Of a stretch of DNA of 26,293 nt, positions 20,826 through 26,293 are shown in pieces; the stretch's first letter is position 1; each line of letters opens with the position of its first letter. Both the position numbers and the translations under genes were made by a program. The stretch is from IMG/VR virus record IMGVR_UViG_3300035670_001113, positions 1 through 26,293 of that record; one strand, written 5' to 3'. Origin of the DNA: a virus. Under the pieces are notes generated by a model. It had not been told where the DNA came from. It ran no database searches and saw only the letters and a list, made by a program, of their open reading frames with translations.

Positions 20826-21439
20826 CTCTTTCTACTCTCTATCTTTTCTGGTTTTTGGGTTTCCGACTGAGCAGTCATGAGAGCCTCAAGCTTTGCCTCA
20901 AGCTCTGCAATGCGCTGCTCCTTCTTGTCCTCAACTTCCTGTCGTGCATTAGAATATTTCTGTCCCAAGAATCGCTTCGCCTCCGCAATGAATCGAGCCA
21001 TATCGGGCGCAACTTGATTATACATCGGCGTGGGCATATGTATAAACTGCTCCACTGTGTAGATGTTTAATAGTTGCAACCTTAGTTTCAAATCCTGCGG
21101 TAGTCCGCCCCACTGATCCAGCGGCACTCCTTCCTGATGCTCGATGCCTGCTTTGTATCTCTCCCACTCTTGCGAGTAGTGATGAATGATGTCGTCATTC
21201 ACAGGGTTATCAAAGCAGTCATCTCGTGCCCCGATTTGCGGTATCCTTGCATAGTCAATATCGTCATAGACATCAGCTATAAGATCGGGATTCTCTCCCT
21301 TCGCTTTCGCTTCCTCTTTCAAAGCCAATGTCTTTACAGGATTTGCCACACATCGTTTATAGAAGTGGATCGGATACTTCGTAGGCTTTTGCGCCACGTA
21401 GTCCTCGATTCCTCTTTGGTGACTTGCATCATCTATCAT
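20822..21439 (-). CDS. Conserved phage structural-region protein with C-terminal coiled coil
   Basis: A 205-residue protein of a type often found between capsid and tail genes. It has ARIPQIGARDDCFDNPVNDD, HHYSQEWERYKAGIE, VPLDQWGGLPQDLKLRLQLL, YTVEQFIHMPTPM, and a helix with ARFIAEAKRFLGQ, ending in a charged coiled coil (EDKKEQRIAELEAKLEALM). It may be a minor capsid or connector-assembly protein. Its start has only a weak ribosome binding site, and a strong hairpin lies just upstream. Confidence 0.65.
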   Translation of the reverse strand: MIDDASHQRGIEDYVAQKPTKYPIHFYKRCVANPVKTLALKEEAKAKGENPDLIADVYDDIDYARIPQIGARDDCFDNPVNDDIIHHYSQEWERYKAGIEHQEGVPLDQWGGLPQDLKLRLQLLNIYTVEQFIHMPTPMYNQVAPDMARFIAEAKRFLGQKYSNARQEVEDKKEQRIAELEAKLEALMTAQSETQKPEKIESRKR

Positions 21440-21462
21440 ATTCTTACACTCAAAAAGTTAAG

Positions 21463-21482
21463 GAGGGGGATCTTTCCCCCTC
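21463..21482. terminator. GC-rich hairpin between capsid-block genes
   Basis: GAGGGGG (21463-21469) pairs with CCCCCTC (21476-21482) around a 6-base loop. On the minus (transcribed) strand a run of five T follows about 9 bases later, so it may partly terminate and lower expression of genes after the decoration-like gene, or protect the upstream mRNA. Confidence 0.5.
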
Positions 21483-21488
21483 TCGGTT

Positions 21489-21971
21489 TTAGTTGTCTAG
21501 ACCGTCACGAACAAACGGACGGCTAATCTCAACCTCAATTGTTGTAGCTCCTGTCCCTGCCGATGCCGCCTTTGCGCCACTGATGAAATCACCAGCCACA
21601 TCGGTATCATCAACAGTTCCACCCGAGCTACAATAAAGGTTTGCATTATCAGAGACATCTCCATTGGTTTTGCCAATAGCTTTTCCGCTGATCTGATACC
21701 ACCCGTATTGACTCGCAACATTTGCGCTCATGGCGATTGCAACCGGACCAATAGCATTACCTGCTAGAAGTGCCGTGCTAAAGTCATCTGCGCTATATGT
21801 TACCCAAGAGCCTACAGCGGTGTTTGCAACACCAAGCAAATATATAAACTCGCCCTCGCCGTAAGTCTCATCAACTGCTCTTACAATCGTTCCCAATGGC
21901 ACTTTCTTCGTGGTCGAAGTGTCCGCTATTGCCTGTGGAAACACTCTATTTTCTACTATTCTAAAAGTCAT
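21489..21971 (-). CDS. Capsid decoration-like protein
   Basis: A 160-residue protein directly after the major capsid gene. It is predicted to be beta-rich, with VPLGTIVRAVDETYGEGEFI, GSWVTYSADDFSTALLAGNA, GWYQISGKAIGK and a C-terminal EVEISRPFVRDGL. GPVAIAMSANVAS and GEFIYLLGVA resemble the outer-surface proteins that trimerise on capsids. The AGGAG site is good. Assigned from position and fold pattern; not proven. Confidence 0.65.
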   Translation of the reverse strand: MTFRIVENRVFPQAIADTSTTKKVPLGTIVRAVDETYGEGEFIYLLGVANTAVGSWVTYSADDFSTALLAGNAIGPVAIAMSANVASQYGWYQISGKAIGKTNGDVSDNANLYCSSGGTVDDTDVAGDFISGAKAASAGTGATTIEVEISRPFVRDGLDN

Positions 21972-21985
21972 TATCGTATCTCCTA

Positions 21986-22957
21986 TTAAGCAATCAAAAC
22001 GCCATTAAGTTTACTATTGAGCATGCAAAAGTTACCCGCCCACGCTAAGAGCTTCACGACTGCATCTTGGTTGATGCTGTATCGGTCTGCTCCAATTGGC
22101 ACGAAGTTTCTTTTTGCTGCATAGCAAAGCTCGATCGTGTTAGGATTAATGAACCACATATGATTTGCAGTTGCATGTCCGCCAACACCACCGTCGAATA
22201 CAACCTCAGCATCTCCGCCAACATAAGCAAGAGAGCGAAAACCGATCTTCGCCATGTTGCCGTCTGCTAGTCGCTGTATTGCTTGGCAAGCCTGCCAGTA
22301 GAAACCATAGTAGTTGTTATCTGCTATGATTAACTTTATGCGCTCTTTGCCTCTTGTAGTGTTGAGATACACTTGATTCATGTATTTCAAGATAGTGGTT
22401 GCTGAAACCGCTGCTCCACCGTCTGCGACACCGTGATAGTGATATGGTTGCCACCAGCTATAAGTAGCTCGGTTAATGTTACCCACTATCCCAGTTGTTG
22501 GATCGTCAGGTATCAAGTTTCCAAGTCCGTTGATTGCGTTTGTGGTTGTTCCTGATGCGTATGCATCAGTTACCAACAAATCAATCAGTGCGTCCTCAGC
22601 GTTCTTAATACGAGTCTCAAGAAGATCAATGACCTGCTCTTTGCCAGTATTTTGGATATCGGTTTCTAATCCAGATGCGACAACTCCAACAGCGTATTGT
22701 CTCCAGGGATAGTAAACTGAATCTATGATCTGCCCTCGTGTAGTATCCAGTGTGTCTAGATCGCTGTAACGCTGTGCAGTCTGATTCAACTGATACACGA
22801 TAGGACGGACGATATCCTCACCGCCTGAAACTTTCTTATATGCTCCATGCTCTTTTAGTTTCGCAAACAATGCTATTGAGTTCAAAGCAGCGTTTGCAAT
22901 CTCTGTGCTTCTGTTACGAAGCGTGGTTGAGGTGATTTCACCTAAATTAACAGCCAT
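21986..22957 (-). CDS. Major capsid protein (HK97 fold)
   Basis: A 323-residue major capsid protein. The pattern matches a large podophage family: TTLRNRSTEIANAALNSIAL, KLKEHGAYKKVSGGEDIVRP, QRYSDLDTLDTTRGQIIDSV, WRQYAVGVVASGLETDIQNT, the E-loop/spine helix EQVIDLLETRIKNAEDALID, INGLGNLIPDDPTTGIVGNI, a YYGFYWQACQAIQRL segment, and GADRYSINQDAVVKLLAWAG. The scaffold gene lies just upstream, as expected for podoviruses. GAGG precedes the ATG. Complete length, no damage seen. Confidence 0.92.
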   Translation of the reverse strand: MAVNLGEITSTTLRNRSTEIANAALNSIALFAKLKEHGAYKKVSGGEDIVRPIVYQLNQTAQRYSDLDTLDTTRGQIIDSVYYPWRQYAVGVVASGLETDIQNTGKEQVIDLLETRIKNAEDALIDLLVTDAYASGTTTNAINGLGNLIPDDPTTGIVGNINRATYSWWQPYHYHGVADGGAAVSATTILKYMNQVYLNTTRGKERIKLIIADNNYYGFYWQACQAIQRLADGNMAKIGFRSLAYVGGDAEVVFDGGVGGHATANHMWFINPNTIELCYAAKRNFVPIGADRYSINQDAVVKLLAWAGNFCMLNSKLNGVLIA

Positions 22958-22988
22958 AATAATATTCCTCTTTGGCTAATACAAACAT

Positions 22989-24125
22989 TTATTGAACATG
23001 CTCATCCCAAGCCAAAGCAAGGTCATCTCTTAGACTTCGTTTAGTGTTTACGGTGTTCCCGTTCGGACTCGATGTAATCGGTGAAGCTGCTTTCTTTGCG
23101 CTAACTAATCGCTGGGCGGCTTCCTGCCGTTGCTGTTGCGCTAAAATCTCCTGCCTGATGTCATCATTTGCCCATACAGCTTTTTGATACGCCTGTTCTA
23201 AAACTTGCGCATTATTAGCGTTTGGATTCTGTGAGCGAATCATATTTATAAACGGGATCATATCATCACGAACTTTGTCGACATGAGGAAACCGTAAGTT
23301 TCCCGTTTCGTCTTTCGAGTTCATGAATTCTTGCACAGTCATCTCCGACTGTCTCATTTGCGCTTGCTGATACTGCTGATGTTGCGCCTGAATCGTCCGT
23401 TCTCTAATAGCTCTTTCTTCCGCTAACTGTCTCTCTAAAGCTGTGATCTTCTGTTCAACAACAGGTGGGATCGGGCTTTGCTGCTGCGCTCTTACTAGCT
23501 CGTTGAAGTCTACACCCCAATTCTTTGCTAGATGCGCTATTGCAGCTTTCTTGTCCTTTTTCGCTAACTCGTCTAAGGCGAATATCTCGTTGAAAAAAGA
23601 TTCAGGATTTACGCCTCTTAAAGCGAACTCCCTGATCTTTGGTTCAAGCGTGCGATATACGCTTTCCTTGCTTTGAAGCTCTCTTTGATGAGCCTCTCGT
23701 TCTTGTGCTAATTTTTGGGTTTTGGAAGTGTAATCGGCATCGGCTTCTTCCTGACGTCTGGCTGCATACTCTGCGATCTTCTTACGCAGTTCAGTAGCCT
23801 CCTGAATCGTCTTGGGTTCAGTCGTTAGCCACTCACTGGCTTCCTTTGACCAAGAGCGTGGCACTTTGAATGTCGGTGCTGCGCTTTGCACCGTTCCAAG
23901 TCCCTGCTTTCCCTTCTGGTCGTAAATCTGTTTTTCGCCGTCTAGCTCTTTTCTCTGAGCAACAGCCTTTTCCCATTCCTCTGAAAGGGAAGCACGGAGG
24001 CTAGTAGTCTTTTCTGTGTCTGAGTCGTTCTGTGAGGTAACATCGGTTGGGGTATTGTCAACCGAATCAAGTGATGCATCCTCCGTGCTTATATCTTCTT
24101 CAAAATCTGTTTCAAACTCTGGCAT
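22989..24125 (-). CDS. Scaffolding protein
   Basis: A 378-residue, highly acidic/Gln-rich helical protein directly upstream of the capsid gene: the composition and location of a podovirus scaffold, which guides procapsid assembly and then leaves. A coiled coil (AEERAIRERTIQAQHQQYQQ) lies in the middle. A motif SLRxxLxxxWxxxV is found both at residues 42-55 and at 364-377, the very C-terminus, where capsid-binding helices usually are. FKVPRSWSKEASEWLTTEP is a conserved phage segment. Start overlaps the previous stop (TAATG). Confidence 0.85.
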   Translation of the reverse strand: MPEFETDFEEDISTEDASLDSVDNTPTDVTSQNDSDTEKTTSLRASLSEEWEKAVAQRKELDGEKQIYDQKGKQGLGTVQSAAPTFKVPRSWSKEASEWLTTEPKTIQEATELRKKIAEYAARRQEEADADYTSKTQKLAQEREAHQRELQSKESVYRTLEPKIREFALRGVNPESFFNEIFALDELAKKDKKAAIAHLAKNWGVDFNELVRAQQQSPIPPVVEQKITALERQLAEERAIRERTIQAQHQQYQQAQMRQSEMTVQEFMNSKDETGNLRFPHVDKVRDDMIPFINMIRSQNPNANNAQVLEQAYQKAVWANDDIRQEILAQQQRQEAAQRLVSAKKAASPITSSPNGNTVNTKRSLRDDLALAWDEHVQ

Positions 24126-24493
24126 TAGCCCTCATTTCCGTAAAATCTTGCTTCTATTTCTCTGCGCTCGCCCTCGCTCTTGCCCTGACAGGTCTCAAGG
24201 AATTCCCAAGCGTTTTTTATGCTCTCGGAGACTCTAGGGCGGTTATCAGCGCATGGCTTTAAGTTCATAAATGCCTCATGCTCATTGCCTACCTCGATCT
24301 TTCCATGCGCCCTAGTTGTTGCCCTGAATTTCGCCTTGCTTGTGTAGACCTGCTGATCGCATGGGTGAACTGTCGGCGGCATATCGTCAAAAAGCACATT
24401 CAGAGCCTCTTTATTCGCTCGTGGTGCTTGATTTTCTGGCAAGCAATACCAATTGCCCTTTTCGTCGTATCCGCATGCATATTTAATCTTCAT
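24125..24493 (-). CDS. Conserved phage protein upstream of scaffold
   Basis: A 122-residue protein. FDDMPPTVHPCDQQVYTSKA, followed by KFRATTRAHGKIEVGNE, matches a small-protein family often found upstream of scaffold genes ('HPvtGevyeSKsafRratKaxGxvEvG'). The N-terminus has GYDEKGNWYCLPE. It has no catalytic motif and may take part in head assembly. The ATG at 24493 has a weak ribosome binding site; the gene is coupled to the scaffold by one-base overlap. Confidence 0.68.
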   Translation of the reverse strand: MKIKYACGYDEKGNWYCLPENQAPRANKEALNVLFDDMPPTVHPCDQQVYTSKAKFRATTRAHGKIEVGNEHEAFMNLKPCADNRPRVSESIKNAWEFLETCQGKSEGERREIEARFYGNEG

Positions 24494-24535
24494 GCGATTA
24501 GTTTTACAGAGTGTTAAATTAGGGCAAGCACTATT

Positions 24536-24949
24536 TTACAAAGTAAGTAAAAAAGTTAGTAATTCGTTTTCGAGTTCTTCCTGTCTTATGATTCGTTGCC
24601 TCTCGGCTTTGAGCCGTTCTAGCTCTGCATGGAACTCTTTAGCTGCTTTTTCCTCGAATAAGTGCCTAACTTGGTTTTTGAACAGCTCGAAGGCGTCAAT
24701 AGTAGATTGCAGGTCTGTTAGCGTAACTCTTGGTGGTTCTATGCCCTCAGGATTAGCCCGCACCTGCTCAATTGCCTGCGTTACTATCTCAATCTTGCGC
24801 TCTTTAGCTGCCTTGCGCTTGCCTTTTGCTGGTCTTTTAGCGAGTTGCTTCACCTCCTCCTGCTTCTCTCTAGCAAGCCAGCGTCCAGCGGTAACCGCAA
24901 TGCCTCCTAAATCGCATGGTCTCCAAGAGAATAGAACTAGCAAGCTCAT
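24536..24949 (-). CDS. Basic/acidic coiled-coil protein
   Basis: A 137-residue protein. After a short hydrophobic N-terminus (MSLLVLFSWRPCDLGGIAV), it has a basic KQLAKRPAKGKRKAAKERK stretch, an NPEGIEPPRVTLTDLQSTID segment, and a long charged coiled coil (EKAAKEFHAELERLKAERQR). It begins 5 bases after the collar-fibre stop, with GAGG before the ATG. The plus-strand ORF over the same bases has a composition typical of an antisense shadow. A nucleic-acid-binding or assembly role is possible; unknown. Confidence 0.6.
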   Translation of the reverse strand: MSLLVLFSWRPCDLGGIAVTAGRWLAREKQEEVKQLAKRPAKGKRKAAKERKIEIVTQAIEQVRANPEGIEPPRVTLTDLQSTIDAFELFKNQVRHLFEEKAAKEFHAELERLKAERQRIIRQEELENELLTFLLTL

Positions 24950-24954
24950 AAGCC

Positions 24955-25617
24955 TCAGAATTTAATTATGTAGTTTACAACTTGATAGGGAGGGTTCTGC
25001 GCTCCTGACGTCATTGCTGCATTACCGTCTACGCCGCCCGTCTTGAGTCCGATTGATCCTGCGAAGTCTCCCGATGTGTGCGTGTGGGTTGCGGCATCTA
25101 TATATCCGCTGTATGGATTGCCAGCAAAAGGAGTATTAACAAGAGAATAGGTAGTGCCACTCGAGCCACTTGTAATAGCGTTATGCGTATGACTTCCCGA
25201 TGCCGTGATATTTAAATCTGCGCCTGTTCCCATGCCGTGATAGTGTGCGGGTGTTGTGTGCGTGTGGTCTATCGCCCCGCCTGTGCCGCCTAGCGTGTTG
25301 CCTGTGCCTGATGCCGCCTTGCCTAGCGGGAATCGCTGCCGTAGGTCTGGAAGGTTAAAAGTTGTGCTTGCATCTCCTGCTCCGTAAGTTGTGCTCAGGA
25401 TTGCAAACAGCTCGGCGTAAGTCGTGCGGGAGACTGCTGAGCCGTCGCAAATTAAATAGCCAAGCGGCGCAGTCGCACCGCCATACATAAGAATAGAGCC
25501 GACAAGTGCAAGCCCGCCGTTTGTCGCTACTTTGCTAGTGGCATCAACGGCTTTGAATTGAGTCGATGCACACCACCCGTTGCAAAAAACGTTAAGAAAC
25601 TGTTCAATTGCTTTCAT
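24955..25617 (-). CDS. Tail-collar short fibre protein
   Basis: A 220-residue protein with the phage tail-collar domain: VGSILMYGGATAPLGYLICD, then RTTYAELFAILSTTYGAGD and TFNLPDLRQRFPLGKA. The C-terminal part is Gly/Ser/Thr-rich with four HxH motifs (HTH 118, HYH 125, HTH 143, HTH 178), which in T4 gp12-like fibres bind metal ions along the trimer axis. It ends NPPYQVVNYIIKF, the classic collar-domain C-terminus. It would be a trimeric receptor-binding fibre. It overlaps the previous gene by 14 bases. Confidence 0.88.
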   Translation of the reverse strand: MKAIEQFLNVFCNGWCASTQFKAVDATSKVATNGGLALVGSILMYGGATAPLGYLICDGSAVSRTTYAELFAILSTTYGAGDASTTFNLPDLRQRFPLGKAASGTGNTLGGTGGAIDHTHTTPAHYHGMGTGADLNITASGSHTHNAITSGSSGTTYSLVNTPFAGNPYSGYIDAATHTHTSGDFAGSIGLKTGGVDGNAAMTSGAQNPPYQVVNYIIKF

Positions 25618-25828
25618 TTTGCTTTAGATCTTTTTCTGCCTGTTCTACTTTCCCTTCAAGCTTAGCAACTTCTTGTTGCATTTTCTGCGCTCTCTTTATT
25701 CTCTCCTGTCTACAAGCTTGCAACACATTTATACATTGCTGCAATTGCGCTTGAAGTTCTTCCCTTACTCTAAAGTGCTCTAGCTCTAACTTGTCTATCT
25801 GTTCTTCTGTCATCTGTTCTATCGTCAT
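25604..25828 (-). CDS. Small coiled-coil protein
   Basis: A 74-residue protein that is helical end to end (MTEEQIDKLELEHFRVREEL, LQQCINVLQACRQERIK, KLEGKVEQAEKDLKQ), a two-helix coiled coil. A perfect GGAGG site lies before ATG 25828. It overlaps its neighbours on both sides (ATGA upstream, 14 bases downstream). Such proteins beside fibre genes may be chaperones or spacers; not recognised. Confidence 0.68.
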   Translation of the reverse strand: MTIEQMTEEQIDKLELEHFRVREELQAQLQQCINVLQACRQERIKRAQKMQQEVAKLEGKVEQAEKDLKQNESN

Positions 25829-26151
25829 AATATATCCTCCGCTGTTACAAATTCATTCGTTTCTACTTCTTCTGTTTGTTCACTGCCTGCGATCGGCTTA
25901 GTCTCCTTACGACTTAGCTTCACATGGTCGTAAACGTCCTTTCCGTTTTTCTCATTTCCTTCCAAGTCCCATTTTAGACGTTCTCGTAATACAGGTTCTT
26001 GTCCTGCGTTCCTTGCCGCCTCACTCGTATAGAGCATCATGATTATCTCAGTGCGCTTGTTTCCTTTGCGCCTTAAATTCTCATGCTTCTCCGCCACCCA
26101 GTATTCATGATCTACAAAGTTCACTGTTCGTTTTAATTTAAGTGCGCACAT
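25825..26151 (-). CDS. Conserved phage tail-region protein
   Basis: A 108-residue protein with a pattern seen repeatedly next to tail-fibre genes: VNFVDHEYWVAEKHENLRRK, EIIMMLYTSEAARNAGQEPV, and an acidic C-terminus. The YW and LYxSxEARxAGxxP motifs are the recognisable parts. No enzymatic residues. GGAG lies about 9 bases before the ATG; the upstream fibre-like gene ends 11 bases before it. Confidence 0.68.
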   Translation of the reverse strand: MCALKLKRTVNFVDHEYWVAEKHENLRRKGNKRTEIIMMLYTSEAARNAGQEPVLRERLKWDLEGNEKNGKDVYDHVKLSRKETKPIAGSEQTEEVETNEFVTAEDIL

Positions 26152-26162
26152 ATTTTTTTCTC

Positions 26163-26293
26163 CTATGCTATTGCTGTTATGATTCCGTTTTTTACTGTGA
26201 CTGTTTTAGAGTCCGCTGTTGTAAAACTCCCACTTACCCCTGCGCTACCGTCTGCTGCGTTATATCCGTCGGTTTGCAAGGTCATCTGCACAT
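26163..26293 (-). CDS. C-terminus of a fibre-like protein, cut by the window edge
   Basis: The frame is open from the right edge to TAG at 26163-26165. The last residues read GSAGVSGSFTTADSKTVTVK, then NGIITAIA, a beta-strand ending (TVTVKNGIIT) that is common at the C-terminus of phage tail and fibre proteins. The N-terminal part lies outside the window, so length and exact family cannot be given. Confidence 0.6.
   Translation of the reverse strand, partial: VQMTLQTDGYNAADGSAGVSGSFTTADSKTVTVKNGIITAIA

Noticed and set aside
20548-20880. Plus-strand ORF opposite the exported Cys protein
   Set aside because: The minus-strand frame has a complete signal peptide and ATGA coupling; the plus frame has neither.
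24453-24965. Plus-strand 170-codon ORF opposite the coiled-coil gene
   Set aside because: Ser/Leu/Cys-rich composition typical of the antisense of an Ala/Lys/Glu-rich helical gene; wrong strand for the operon.
1-26293. CRISPR arrays, tRNAs, insertion sequences, rRNA
   Set aside because: No regularly spaced repeats, tRNA-like cloverleaf, transposase or rRNA sequence was noticed on either strand.

Overview
The window looks like about two thirds of a temperate, short-tailed (podovirus-like) phage or prophage. No ribosomal, tRNA or housekeeping genes are seen. A Gram-negative host is inferred from three things: a small endolysin with no wall-binding domain, a lipoprotein with a lipobox, and a virion transglycosylase. 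Ribosome binding sites are mostly strong AGGAGG types. The host species cannot be named from the sequence. Terminase and portal genes are not in the window and probably lie beyond the right edge.

Left arm (1-8797, plus strand): early and accessory genes. A partial zinc-ribbon gene is followed by a YqaJ exonuclease and a RecT annealing protein (a two-component recombination system). Next come a short replication-initiator-like protein, a possible helicase-loader-like protein, an XRE-type regulator and a complete tyrosine integrase, whose ribosome binding site lies in a predicted hairpin. From 4.6 to 8.1 kb there is a tightly packed run of small genes, many overlapping by ATGA. Several are tiny membrane proteins of 35-57 residues. 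One gene has two well-formed in-frame starts, one has a DUF551-like fold, and the last resembles a sialyltransferase. Between 8115 and 8318 lie a 17-bp perfect palindrome, a possible promoter and a predicted three-way-junction RNA. This leads into a lipoprotein and two very small membrane proteins.

The two arms converge at about 8.8 kb on a 10-bp perfect hairpin that may act as a bidirectional terminator.

Right arm (8833-26293, minus strand, transcribed right to left): the late genes. In transcription order they are: a partial fibre-like protein, two small tail-region proteins, a tail-collar fibre, two unknown proteins, scaffold, HK97-fold major capsid protein, a decoration-like protein, a conserved connector-region protein, an exported Cys-containing protein, a second small beta-rich protein, a 12-codon basic peptide, a gp11-like tail adaptor, an Ala/Gly-rich internal protein, a nozzle-like beta protein and three internal/ejection proteins. 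The last of these is 1053 residues long and ends in a lytic transglycosylase. Lysis genes follow: two small membrane proteins, a holin-like protein, an M15 endopeptidase and a DUF559/Vsr-like nuclease.

One gene breaks the pattern: a two-helix membrane protein on the plus strand (13552-13743) wedged between two minus-strand ejection genes, like a moron. The best candidates for something undescribed are the 8216-8296 RNA with its downstream micro-membrane genes, the sialyltransferase-like gene, the integrase leader hairpin, this reversed membrane gene and the 12-codon peptide.
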